DNA from: Flavobacteriales bacterium
Lineage (GTDB): Bacteria > Bacteroidota > Bacteroidia > Flavobacteriales_D > Parvicellaceae
Direction of reading: 5' to 3'
Assembly (NCBI GenBank): GCA_025210295.1
Contig: JAOASC010000047.1
Span: 62,001-126,000, forward strand
Length of the DNA stretch: 64,000 nt
Shown one piece after another: positions 34,814-47,800 of this stretch (position 1 is its first letter; the number at the start of each line of letters is the position of its first letter). A model generated the notes under the pieces. It was not told the DNA's origin. It saw nothing but the letters and a program-made list of their open reading frames with translations, and did not search any database. The position numbers were made by a program, and so were the translations under genes.

Positions 34814-35509
34814 ATGCATAAAAATTATCTCATTATTGGCGGTTCAACAGGTATAGGTTTAGCCATTGTAAATCAATTAAGTAAGACAGGTGTTAATGTA
34901 ATCAGTACTTATTATCAAAGTGATCGTTTTCAAAACACCCCCAACTATCATTATCTAAATGTATTAGATAATAATTATGACTTAGACTTTGTCCCTGAGC
35001 AACTTGATGGGATAGTTTATTGTCCAGGCAGCATTAATTTAGCTCCTTTTAAGCGAATTACTTCAGAAAGTATGACCGAAGATTTTGAATTGAATGTGCT
35101 CGGTGCTTTTAAAGTTATACAACGTTTGATTCCTAATTTGAAAAAGGCTAAACAAGGATCAATCGTACTGTTTTCATCAGTAGCAGCTCAAAATGGTTTT
35201 AATTTTCATTCACAGGTTTCTACAATAAAAGGAGCAATTGAGGGCTTTACCAAAGCGCTTGCAGCTGAATTAGCACCATCAATTAGAGTAAATGCAATAG
35301 CCCCATCAATTACACAAACACCACTGGCCTCGAAATTACTCAATACTGAAGCTAAAATTGAAGCTAATGCCAATCGACACCCACTTAAAAAAGTTGGAGA
35401 AGCAGATGATATAGCACATCTAGCAACGTTTCTATTAACGGAAAAATCCCAATGGATAACAGGGCAAATTCTAACTATTGATGGCGGTATTTCATCATTA
35501 AAAATCTAA
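34814..35509 (+). CDS. Short-chain dehydrogenase/reductase-like protein lacking the active-site Tyr
   Basis: 231 aa from ATG 34814; an upstream in-frame start at 34718 would translate the promoter and is rejected. Rossmann motif GGSTGIG (9-15), NVLGAFK with the structural Asn, and VLFSSVAAQ with the catalytic Ser122. The YxxxK motif is replaced by VSTIK: Lys139 is kept but Val135 stands where Tyr is expected. So it is either a non-classical reductase or a binding protein. First gene of the photolyase operon and adjacent to pterin genes; sepiapterin reductases are SDRs, but the missing Tyr argues against simply assigning that. Confidence 0.85.
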   Translation: MHKNYLIIGGSTGIGLAIVNQLSKTGVNVISTYYQSDRFQNTPNYHYLNVLDNNYDLDFVPEQLDGIVYCPGSINLAPFKRITSESMTEDFELNVLGAFKVIQRLIPNLKKAKQGSIVLFSSVAAQNGFNFHSQVSTIKGAIEGFTKALAAELAPSIRVNAIAPSITQTPLASKLLNTEAKIEANANRHPLKKVGEADDIAHLATFLLTEKSQWITGQILTIDGGISSLKI

Positions 35510-35514
35510 CCGTT

Positions 35515-35685
35515 ATGTTTCATTTTTTCAAAAAGAAAACAAATCTAGAAAAGCTTGAAGTAAAATATAAAAAATGCTTAGAAGAGGCTTTTCTTCTCGC
35601 ACAGGTTAATCGAACTAAAAGCGATGAAAAATATAAAGAAGCTGAGGAAATTGCCCAGCAAATTGTACAACTAAAAACATCATAA
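35515..35685 (+). CDS. Lacal_2735-type small protein, 56 aa
   Basis: Short ORF from ATG 35515 to TAA 35685: MFHFFKKK, then an amphipathic helix (LEKLEVKYKKCLEEAFLLAQ) and VNRTKSDEKYKEAEEIAQQI. This fits the Lacal_2735 family of small Bacteroidota proteins often placed beside photolyase genes; function unknown. It lies 5 bases after the SDR stop and 2 bases before the SRPBCC gene, so it belongs to the operon. Probably a short coiled coil. Confidence 0.82.
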   Translation: MFHFFKKKTNLEKLEVKYKKCLEEAFLLAQVNRTKSDEKYKEAEEIAQQIVQLKTS

Positions 35686-35687
35686 CC

Positions 35688-36158
35688 ATGGCTTTTTATC
35701 AATTTAAAAGAGAACAAAAAATAAACTGTACTGTTGATGATATTTGGAACTTTATATCTTCCCCGAGAAATCTAAAAGAGATTACCCCAAACTATATGGG
35801 CTTTGATATTACCTCCGAAAATACACCTGATAAAATGTATCCTGGTCTTATCATTACCTATAAAGTTAGTCCGCTTCTAGGAATAAAAACAGATTGGATG
35901 ACTGAGATTACTCAAGTAGTAGACAAACAGTTTTTTATAGATGAACAACGAATAGGACCTTACAACCTTTGGCATCATCAACATCTTATTAAACCTATCG
36001 AAAAAGGAGTGTTAATGACTGATATTGTAACTTATTCACCTCCATTTGGAATCTTAGGAGCTATAGCCAACAAGCTATTTATCCAAAATAAATTAAAAGA
36101 GATATTTGACTACAGAGTGCATGCAATTGAAAAAAAATATGGAAAATACCAAGAATAG
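35688..36158 (+). CDS. SRPBCC-family protein
   Basis: 156 aa with the START-like/SRPBCC fold: FKREQKINCTVDDIWNFISSPRNLKEITPNYMGFDI at the N-terminus, then GIKTDWMTEITQV and QRIGPYNLWHHQHLIKPIEKGVLMTDIVTYSPPFG. The family binds hydrophobic ligands in a deep pocket; the ligand is unknown. It overlaps the TIGR03643 gene by 20 bases. The position in the operon suggests a role with the light-dependent flavoproteins. Confidence 0.88.
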   Translation: MAFYQFKREQKINCTVDDIWNFISSPRNLKEITPNYMGFDITSENTPDKMYPGLIITYKVSPLLGIKTDWMTEITQVVDKQFFIDEQRIGPYNLWHHQHLIKPIEKGVLMTDIVTYSPPFGILGAIANKLFIQNKLKEIFDYRVHAIEKKYGKYQE

Positions 36159-36429
36159 TTTTAGCGAAAGTACCATCGATAGGATTATTGAAATGGCTTG
36201 GGAAGACCGCACGCCTTTTGAAGCAATTGACTATCAATTTAACCTTAAGGAACAGGAAGTCATAACCTTAATGCGGAGAAACCTCAAGTCTTCCAGCTTT
36301 AAAAGATGGAGAAAAAGGGTAAACAGTAAAGTAAGTTTAAAACACCTCAAAAAGAGAAACAGCGCAATTACGCGTTTTAAATGTTCCAGACAAAAACATA
36401 TCACGCAAAACAAAATATCCAAAAGATGA
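36139..36429 (+). CDS. TIGR03643-family protein
   Basis: 96 aa from ATG 36139, inside the end of the SRPBCC gene; the family core starts here (SESTIDRIIEMAWEDRTPFEAIDYQFNLKEQEVITLMRRNLKSSSFKRWRKRV). A helix-turn-helix-like charged protein with a Lys/Arg-rich C-terminal tail that could bind nucleic acid. Homologues lie near photolyase genes in many marine bacteria. Its stop overlaps the next start in ATGA (36426-36429), a translational-coupling arrangement. Confidence 0.85.
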   Translation: MENTKNSFSESTIDRIIEMAWEDRTPFEAIDYQFNLKEQEVITLMRRNLKSSSFKRWRKRVNSKVSLKHLKKRNSAITRFKCSRQKHITQNKISKR

Positions 36430-37523
36430 GACCATTCCCCACAAAAATAGAAGCTATATACAAATTGATTACTGATATCGATCCTATTCAATATGCCAAG
36501 ACCAGAAACTTTGTTGATGGGGCAGTGACTTATCTTTCTCCTTATATTTCAAGAGGCGTAATCTCTACTAAGACAATCTATGACAGTCTAATATCCAAAG
36601 GATATGTCCCTTCCGAAATGCAAAAGTTTATTCAAGAATTAGCTTGGAGAGAACATTTTCAACATAATTGGAATGCATTAAAATGGAAAATTGACACTGA
36701 TATTAAACACCAACAAAATCCTGTTCTCAACCACAACATTCCTCAAGCAATAGTCAATGCATCGACTGGCATATCAGCTATAGATCAACAAATAAAGAAT
36801 TTATATGAAACTGGCTATATACATAACCACATGAGAATGTATATCGCTTCATTGGCTTGTAATTTAGGTAAAAGTCATTGGTTAACCCCAGCTAAATGGA
36901 TGTATTATCACCTACTTGATGGCGACTGGGCTAGTAATGCACTCAGTTGGCAGTGGGTAGCAGGAACAAACAGCAATAAAAAATATATTGCTAATCAAGA
37001 GAATATCAATAAATATTTTTACTCCTCTCAAGCGCAAACATTTTTAGATACCTCCTATGAAGAGCTTGGAAAATTTCCAACACCTAACGAATTGACAGAG
37101 ACATTGGAAATAACACTTCAAACTCCGTTACCAAAGTCAAAAGAAGTTCAAATCGACACTACTCAACCAACTTTATTATATACTTATTACAATCTTGATC
37201 CCAACTGGCACGTAAACGCTCATTATAACCGAATTTTTATCATTGAACCCTCTTTATTTAAAAAATACCCTGTCAGTCAAAAATCTATTGACTTTGCCAT
37301 TGCTCTAAGCCAAAACATCCCCAATATTCAGGTATATGTAGGTGAATTCGAAACGCTCTATCAAAGAATTAAAGCCCAGCCAATTCGTTTTAAAGAACAT
37401 CCTACCAACCACCATTTTATAGGAATTAAAGAAACTAGAGCATGGATTTTTTCAACGCAAGGCTATCATAACACCTTTTTCTCCTATTGGAAAAAGTGCA
37501 AACCTGAATTGACTCATGGCTAA
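36426..37523 (+). CDS. Photolyase/cryptochrome-type FAD-binding protein with FAD domain at the N-terminus
   Basis: 365 aa from ATG 36426. Residues ~15-230 are the helical FAD domain of photolyases: [66 protein letters not shown] and [13 protein letters not shown]. The usual N-terminal alpha/beta antenna domain is absent. Instead residues ~245-365 form a different alpha/beta-like part ([42 protein letters not shown]). It may repair DNA or sense light together with the next gene, which it overlaps by 8 bases. The C-terminal domain is unassigned. Confidence 0.85.
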   Translation: MRPFPTKIEAIYKLITDIDPIQYAKTRNFVDGAVTYLSPYISRGVISTKTIYDSLISKGYVPSEMQKFIQELAWREHFQHNWNALKWKIDTDIKHQQNPVLNHNIPQAIVNASTGISAIDQQIKNLYETGYIHNHMRMYIASLACNLGKSHWLTPAKWMYYHLLDGDWASNALSWQWVAGTNSNKKYIANQENINKYFYSSQAQTFLDTSYEELGKFPTPNELTETLEITLQTPLPKSKEVQIDTTQPTLLYTYYNLDPNWHVNAHYNRIFIIEPSLFKKYPVSQKSIDFAIALSQNIPNIQVYVGEFETLYQRIKAQPIRFKEHPTNHHFIGIKETRAWIFSTQGYHNTFFSYWKKCKPELTHG

Positions 37524-38976
37524 ACAAGTGATAAATATAGTATGGTTAAAAAGAGACTTAAGACTCCAAGATCACCTTCCTTTTTTTAACGCAGAGAATA
37601 GTCATCTTCCCTATCTTACTATTTATCTTATGGAACCCTCGATGATCAATTATAAAGATACCTCATTGAGACACCTACAATTCATCTATCACTCTATTCT
37701 AGCCATGAATAAAAAGATGCTTCAATTTAATCAGCAAGTAACACTATGTTATGGAGAGGCATTAGCTATATTTCAAACCCTATCGAATCAATTTCAAATC
37801 AATACGGTATACAGTTACCAAGAAAGTGGTATCCAACGTACTTGGGATAGAGATAAAAAGGTTAAAACATTTTTCAACGCTAACCAAATACAATGGCTAG
37901 AATATCAAAGGGATGGAATTATTAGAGGAATTAACAACAGAACTGGCTGGGATAGTAAATGGAAAACGTTCATTAATTCTCCTCTTATTAAAAATACCTA
38001 CAAACAACATGCTGTTTTAAATTGGAAGCATCAATTTACTGTTCCAAATGAACTACTTTCATTAATAAATCAATACCCCAAAAGTTATCAACCAGCTGGA
38101 GAACAGTTTGCCTGGAAGTATTTAGCCACCTTTACACAAGATAGAGGCAAGAATTATAGCAAATATATTTCTAAACCATTAGAAAGCAGAACATCATGTG
38201 GTAGAATCTCTCCTTATTTAGCTTGGGGAAATATATCAATCAAACAAGCTTTTCAATACATTGCAAGCTCCCCCAACTACACCACTAATAAAAAGGCTTT
38301 TAATGGTATTCTTACTCGTTTAAAATGGCATTGTCATTTTATTCAAAAATTTGAAGTTGAATGCCGGTATGAAACCCACTGTATCAACAGAGGCTATGAA
38401 CTTTTAGAACACAACAATAATCTTGATTGGGTAAAAAAATGGGAAGAGGGAAAAACGGGTTATCCTTTGGTTGATGCCTGCATGAGATGTGTAAAAGAAA
38501 CAGGATGGATTAATTTTAGAATGCGTGCTATGGTCGTTTCTTTTTTATGCTATAACCTTGATCAAGATTGGCGCTTAGGAGTTTATTACCTTGCTCAACA
38601 ATTCCTTGATTATGAACCAGGAATCCACTACCCTCAATTTCAAATGCAAGCAGGTACAACTGGTATCAATACTATACGAATGTACAATCCCATAAAACAA
38701 TCACAAGATCACGATCCTGACGGGATTTTTATTAAAAAATGGATTCCCGAGCTTCGAGAATGTCCCAAAGAATTTATCCATGAGCCTTGGAAAATGACAC
38801 CTTTAGACCAAAAGTTCAACGAAATAAAATTAGACTATCCATCCCCTATTGTCGAGATCGCAAGTAGTAGCAAAAAAGCAAAAGAAAAAGTATGGGGGCA
38901 TCGAAAAAATAAACTCGTTCAACAAGAAAAGAAACGTTTAATCATAACACATACACGTAATCACAAAAAAAGATAA
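37516..38976 (+). CDS. Cryptochrome/DNA photolyase family flavoprotein
   Basis: 486 aa with the standard order: N-terminal alpha/beta domain ([41 protein letters not shown]) and a C-terminal FAD domain ([99 protein letters not shown]). The fold binds FAD and may use a pterin or deazaflavin antenna. The last ~60 residues are basic. DNA repair against signalling cannot be decided by eye. The next gene, a flavin reductase, starts one base after the stop. Confidence 0.92.
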   Translation: MAKQVINIVWLKRDLRLQDHLPFFNAENSHLPYLTIYLMEPSMINYKDTSLRHLQFIYHSILAMNKKMLQFNQQVTLCYGEALAIFQTLSNQFQINTVYSYQESGIQRTWDRDKKVKTFFNANQIQWLEYQRDGIIRGINNRTGWDSKWKTFINSPLIKNTYKQHAVLNWKHQFTVPNELLSLINQYPKSYQPAGEQFAWKYLATFTQDRGKNYSKYISKPLESRTSCGRISPYLAWGNISIKQAFQYIASSPNYTTNKKAFNGILTRLKWHCHFIQKFEVECRYETHCINRGYELLEHNNNLDWVKKWEEGKTGYPLVDACMRCVKETGWINFRMRAMVVSFLCYNLDQDWRLGVYYLAQQFLDYEPGIHYPQFQMQAGTTGINTIRMYNPIKQSQDHDPDGIFIKKWIPELRECPKEFIHEPWKMTPLDQKFNEIKLDYPSPIVEIASSSKKAKEKVWGHRKNKLVQQEKKRLIITHTRNHKKR

Positions 38977-38977
38977 T

Positions 38978-39610
38978 ATGTATTTTTCAAGACAAGATAT
39001 ACTCAATTTAGATCATAAAAAAAGATTAAATATTATTAACTCGTTATCGGGTATTAAATCAGCCAATCTAATTGGAACGGTTAACCAAACTAAGCAAACT
39101 AATTTAGCTATTTTTAATTCTTTAATGCATATTGGAAGTAATCCACCTTTAATTGGCTTTATTATGCGCCCCTCTACAGAAGTAAGAAGACACACTTTTG
39201 AAAATATTATCGACTCCAATCAATTTACGGTCAACCACGTAAACAGTTCCATTCTACAAAATGCACACTATACTTCTGCTAAATTTTCAGCCGACCAATC
39301 TGAATTTAACGAATGTAAGTTAACCGAAGAATACGCCTATAATTTTAACGCGCCCTTTGTAAAAGAATCAATCATTAAAATTGGTGCAACACTAGAAGAG
39401 GTTCTACACATTAAATCTAATGATACCCGCTTAATCATTGGTAAAGTTCAACATTTAGTCCTCCCAAGTCATCTCATTAGTGAAAAAGGTTATTTAAACC
39501 TAGAGGAAGCAGATTCTGTAGGTGTAGGAGGGCTCAATACTTATTACCAACTAAAAAAAACAACTACATTTCCCTATGCCAGATTAACTGAATTACCATT
39601 TTTTGGATAA
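38978..39610 (+). CDS. Flavin reductase-family protein
   Basis: 210 aa with the split-barrel FMN-binding fold: NIINSLSGIKSANLIGTVNQTKQTNLAIFNSLMHIGSNPPLIGFIMRP. It probably reduces or binds FMN, and could keep the photolyase flavin reduced, though that is inference. Last gene of the operon that starts at 34814; the following 100 bases hold a weak AAGCAT/ATGCTT inverted repeat that may be a terminator but lacks a strong stem. Confidence 0.88.
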   Translation: MYFSRQDILNLDHKKRLNIINSLSGIKSANLIGTVNQTKQTNLAIFNSLMHIGSNPPLIGFIMRPSTEVRRHTFENIIDSNQFTVNHVNSSILQNAHYTSAKFSADQSEFNECKLTEEYAYNFNAPFVKESIIKIGATLEEVLHIKSNDTRLIIGKVQHLVLPSHLISEKGYLNLEEADSVGVGGLNTYYQLKKTTTFPYARLTELPFFG

Positions 39611-39685
39611 AGCATATGATCTTAATATTAAAATAATATAATGCTTATTTAGAATCACCTCAAATAATCATCGAGCTGGGTATAA

Positions 39686-41770
<2,085 letters not shown>

Positions 41771-41794
41771 AGATCAGTTAGCATTTTACAAAAA

Positions 41795-41833
41795 AATACC
41801 ACATTAATTTTAAACTAAAACTAATGTGGTATT
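41795..41833 (-). terminator. Rho-independent terminator of the giant surface protein gene
   Basis: Perfect 12-base arms AATACCACATTA / TAATGTGGTATT with a 15-base loop. On the minus strand the right arm runs into a tract of T. It could also stop the convergent reductase transcript, but has no T tract in that direction. Confidence 0.75.
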
Positions 41834-41857
41834 CATCGGAAATCAACCCAATCTATC

Positions 41858-44800
41858 CTAGTTAATGACCAGTCTAGATTGGTAACGATTTCCTACCCTA
41901 TCTACTACAATGATGATATAAACTCCTGACCTTAATCCGTTTAATGGGACATTCACTTTTGTGCTATTAACAGCAATTGAACGAACTATTTTTCCATGGA
42001 TACTGGTTAATTCAATACGTTCCATTTCAATGTGTTCTTTATCATGTCCTATCAATAGTATATTCGTATTTTCGTTTGCCGGATTTGGATATGCTAACAC
42101 AAACGGTTGGTCGGTATCTGATAAATGCTCACTAATCAAAATCTTGGTATTGTTGGTAATGATGTATTCATTATAATCAAACTGAATAGCTGCTTTATTA
42201 TATACAGGAGTATATGGAGCTAAATCTTGCTTAGGTAATATGGAGAATGAGACATACCCCATACTTCCTTCTGGATTACTTGCTGAATCTGGTAGTTCTA
42301 TCTTATAGTTTACCCAAGTGACTACTCCATCCACCAACGATACTGAGAACGGATGTGATGAACTTTCAATTTCAAACGTGTTCCAATCCAAATTGTTCGA
42401 AAGTGTATCTATTATTTTTACAATTCTTGCTGCATAATTCCCTATGTTTTGGAATCTAATTTTATAATATAAACGGTCATTTCTATTGGCTATTTTTTGA
42501 ATTCCCTTATTCATTACAAAAACCATCTTATCGTTTGGATCTAATGACCCTACTACTCCATCTGTCATCGAATAAGCATTATTCTCTGTGCTACATTCTG
42601 TATTACTATAACTAACAGTGGCATCAATTGTAACCAATTCTTCTAATGCAGCATTGACATCCACAGAATCGGTTAAATTAAACACAGTATCCGATAGCGC
42701 ATCTATCCCGGAGAAAGTAAGGGAATAAGTTCGATACCCTCCATTTTCGTTAGACAGAATCCAATTATTATCTAAAATATAGACATTATCTGTCATAACT
42801 AAAGCAACTGTAATGTTGTCTGTTGCATCATAAGCTCCCTCATTATTCACTACGACATTCAACATATTGGTTAATCCTTTTCTAAAAGCTGTTGTCCCCA
42901 AATGCATCGTTAAATCTGGTGAAGTACAGACTGCATTGTTTCCAAAATCTCTATTTGAATAATGCGTCTCATTTTCTTGATTTACCTCAACAACATATCC
43001 TTCCTCATTTGCTGGAGTTGTTTGTGTCCAATTAGCATGCTCAGACTGATTAATGGTATAAGTTCCATTGTCTACATACAATTGATAATAACCATTTTCA
43101 TCAGTAAAGACTTGGAAATTGCCAGGTGTTACCATTAAGTTATGATTTGGAATTCCTTTCTCTCCTTGATCCTGAACGCCATTACTGTTGGCATCATGAT
43201 AAACTGTTCCAGAAATTTTAGCTCCACACTCTTCATTGATTGTATGTATTTGATTGATACTAGGTGCCAACATATTGGTTACAACACCTGATGGCCATAA
43301 TATAATCAGACTATCAATAGCAGTTGCATCTAATATTCCAAATAAAAGAGTAGACGAGTTTTGGCCTCCCATGGCAGACGTTTGTGTAGAAACATGTTTT
43401 GTCTGCCATACTGGAGAACCATTAATAGTAGCCTTCACTTTAACCATTGCCCCTATCCCAAATCTGTTAGAGTTACAACCTACTAATTTTACACCGATAT
43501 GATTGGTACATGACCCCTTTTCATTAATGAAGAAATCATTGGCATTCTCATCTATATTGGACACGAATAAATCGTAGTCACCATCATTATCAAAATCAGA
43601 CCATGCAGTACCATAAGAATCATTTTCATCTTCAGTAATCGCATTGTTCATTTTTGTAAATGTCTTGTTTCCATTGTTAGCAAATAAATAGTTTTTATTC
43701 CCTTGATTATTGGCTACAATTAAATCTAAATCTGCATCGTTATCAAAATCAATCCATGAAGCCCCATGGGAATTAGAAATATTTGTTACCACAATACTAT
43801 TCGTTATTTTCAAGAACGTTCCATCACCATTATTCTCATAGAAAAAGTTAGGCTCTATTATACTTGAATTGGTTACATATAAATCTAAATCCCCATCATT
43901 ATCATAATCTCCCCATGCACCTCCTACAGAGTTTCCTCCATCTGTTACAACCGCTCCTGTTAGAATTTCAGTGAATACCCCCGTTTCATTTTTAAACAAC
44001 TGGTTATTTTCTCCATTTGTATTCGCTATAAATAAATCTAAATCGCCATCATTATCCATATCTCCCCATGCAACACCCACAGCCGAAGTAGCAGATTGAG
44101 CGACAACACTTGATGCATCTGGAGTAAACCCTCCTTGTCCATCTCCTTTAAATAAATAATTGAAATGTGTTGAATGGAAGTCTGAAACAACTAAATCTAA
44201 GTTTCCATCTTGGTTATAGTCTGCCCATGCCGCTGAATGTGAATAAATCCCTTCATCTACAACTGGATTATTTTGAATAGAAGTAAACGTTCCATCTCCA
44301 TTGTTATGGTATAATTTATTGGTGGAGTTAACGTTATTGGTTACAAATAAATCCAAATTCCCATCATTATCATAATCTCCCCATGTTCCTGAAATTGATG
44401 TCCCTAAATCGGTAACAATAGCTCCTGTTGTAACTTTTGAAAATGTTCCATCTCCATTATTATGATAAAGTATATTCGGTTCAGTAATATCATTAACTGG
44501 CACAAACAAATCGTCGTATCCATCATTATCGTAATCTCCCCAAGATGCACTCCAACTATTTCCTATATCTAAATGCAATCCTGCTGTATTATCTTTCTGA
44601 AATTTCGAATTTGGATCATAAGCTAAATTCACTGTAGGTACACTTTCTGTACAAGCATTTTTACCATTAATTCGTATTTGTACATAATCTCCTTGTAAAA
44701 ATTGTTCTCCTAATTTTAAGGCTGTTCTTAAACGATATCTATTGTTAGAAACATCTAATATTCCTGGGATTCCATCTGATTGAAAAGATGCTTCATAATC

Positions 44801-47800
44801 GTTGATGGCATATTCATAAATTCCATTCGAAAAAGTAGGATCTCCAATCGTATTGTATGAATTTGAGATATTATATTGGAATTGACTCGAATCATCTAAA
44901 ACAATAATCTTTGTCGTATCAGATGAAATGACTTCTATGGTCATATCATACATGTGCGCAATCTTTACACTCGTTACATCCACCGTTAAGTTCACCTGTT
45001 TACTACACGGATCTTCTAATAGCTCAGAGGTTAAACGAGTTTGAAAAGCCGATTGTTTAGGTTCTACATATAGTACCATGCTTTCGTATCCACAAGTAAA
45101 ACTTGCAAAATCTGTTGGGTAACCTGTACATTCAAACCCTGAATAAACGGTCATCAAAACAGTATCACAATTCGAATAAGTTCCATATATGGTTAAGTTC
45201 GCTGTTGCTCCTCCACTTATTGACCCAATTAAATAAATATCGTTTTGTAACGTTAATGTTTGACTGGTATTATCATTTACAATTGAATCAATCACAATAT
45301 TACTAGGTGGGTTGATATGTACCCATGCATTATCTGCTCCTGCACTTGACGTATTTTTCACCTTATAATCCCATTCAACACTTCTGGTATTCGCATCTTG
45401 CCAAGGCGCTTCTGAAGACACCTCTAATGCTGGTGGAGAATACCTAATCCTATCAGGCCCTGAAGCACTAATATACCCCGTCTCTACACCATTAATGGCT
45501 GCTGTTTCTTCATAATTAAAGGTCCAATAAATATTTTCATAAACATTCTTTGGAGATGTACAAGCTGGAGCAATTTCAACCGTCAATTTTCCATGAAAGC
45601 CATCATCACTCACAACTAATTGCCCAGAATTATAATATTGTTCTAAATCATAATAAAGCGTATCTCCATTAATAGCATCTGGCATAATACCATTTATCGT
45701 TTGCGTGGTGGTATAGTTTGTTCTTCTTGTTCTATATTGTTGTATTTTACTTGAGATTACTGAGTAATGCGTTGGAATTACTACTTTAGCTTCTTTTAAG
45801 AATCCCCATTGTCTACACTCATAAGGGAATAAATTTCCTCCCCCATAATTACTTGATAAAGGGCCTATAGATAAGCCAAAATTTTGAACGATATTTTTAG
45901 TACATGAATTCACCGTAGCATTATTAGCACTATTGTTTCTCCAGCTGTATCCTATCAATGTAATGGATCCATGCTTCGCAATACATGATTCTTTTTGCCC
46001 ACTTGTCGGATTAGCTACTGCACTTAAATAAAACTCATTAATAAAAAGCGTTTCTTTTATTAATCCTGAAACCGAAGAACTCACACGATAATTCATTTCT
46101 ACTTTTATCGAATCTTCAGTTGCATATTGATAACCGATCAAACTAGCATTTAATCCAGAAAGGTTAGCAACTGATAAATCAAAATCAAAATCTCTTTGAT
46201 TCCCAGAGGTAGCCGTTGTAGCTGTTACCCCATTTACAATATGGGAGGTTGTAGCGCTTGCATCATAAATAGTTACAGTAGCATCAATAAATGATAACGA
46301 GCTTCCATAGTCTACAGACGAAGTATAATTCGCATAATCCCAAGTAGCTGCTGTCGCTGCTATGACTGCTGTTGCTGTTGCTTTTATTGTATCCCCTACC
46401 ATGGCTCTGTTTACTTTTACTTTAGAAAAATCTAAGCTCCCAGAGCCATCAGCCAACCCATCAATATTATTATCTGGCGCACCAAAATTAGTACGTTCAA
46501 TTTGAAAATCTAAAACATTTAATGAGGCACAAGCTCCTAATGGACAATACAGGTATGTTGAAACTTGAGTATTACATTCCATAGGTATTGCACAAGATGG
46601 TGAACAAGTAGTATCTGGCACATAATCTAGTGTCATGTCTATCGTTTTCCAGCCAGCCGAACCACAATCACCTGAGATTGATAAGGTCATTTCACTTTTA
46701 TTAAAATTAAACCCTGTATTTGCAGGAAATATAGCTGTTACAATATTATCATTAGTATTATAATTGACCGAAGTTGCTGCTAGTGAAGCACCATTTAAAG
46801 CTAAGTTAATGCCCTCATAAGTGATTCCCTCTTGTAAAGTAAAAGTAGCTGTGTAATTCGCTCCTGGCCCTACTGGAAGGTTGTTTTTATAACTAGAAAA
46901 TAAAAATGTTACATCTTCTGTTTGATTGGCATATAACTCTAAAGGTGTTTCTGTAAAAAATGTAACGTATTGAGAATTGTCATTTTGACCAACCAATGAC
47001 TTAGAATAATTTTGACTTCCACAAACATCCGAATAGCTTACATCAGACTCCCATCCTTTAACCGCATCATTACTGCATGTTTGTAAACAACAAGAATAAG
47101 AATCCCAATTAATATAAATGGTATCGTCTGGTAATAAATCGGGTAATGTAAACGCTACTTTCCCTATAGGACTATTCCCTAAACAACTGTAATCGCCTGC
47201 TGAATTACAGACAGTATTCACAGCGTTGGTTACATTGATAACTTGTCCATTGGCACCTACTTTATAGGTCAATGAGTTTTCATCAATTCTAGAAAAAATA
47301 TTTTCATTATATCCATTACCTTTCGACTTATAGATATCAATAGCTACATTAGACGCTAGTCCAGAACCGGTATTAATTACAGATAATTGTTGCGCTGAAG
47401 CATTACCATTACCAAAACAGGAGTTTAAACTTTCGGAAGCCACTAACTTTAATGATGGTGTTTGAAAATCAATTGTGATATTACTATAACTTGTTGAACT
47501 ATTAATTTGATCTCCCTCACATCCCCACAAAACATTAAAAGATGTTCGATTTAAAACATCCGAACAGCTTGTTCCGGAAAACGTTTCTACAATTGAAATC
47601 GATTCGTTTTGATCTAAAAAGTGATCATTATTTCCAATAGAACTAAAATCGGCACCAGACAATATAATTGTATCCCCACTGATGGTGCCGATGTTGCTCC
47701 CCAAGACTGTTAAATTCCCCGTATTTTGTACATCTGTTAAATAAATCCTATCCGTTTTACCATTTCCCCCATTAATAATATTGATTGTTCTAGAAGAAGA

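Noticed and set aside
39610..39646. Terminator after the flavin reductase gene
   Set aside because: Only 6-base arms (AAGCAT/ATGCTT) with a 25-base loop and no T tract; too weak to list as a feature.
43520..44580. DNA-level tandem repeat or mobile element in the giant surface gene
   Set aside because: The periodicity is that of seven diverged protein repeats (FG-GAP/VCBS) and the DNA copies differ widely; no terminal repeats or transposase.
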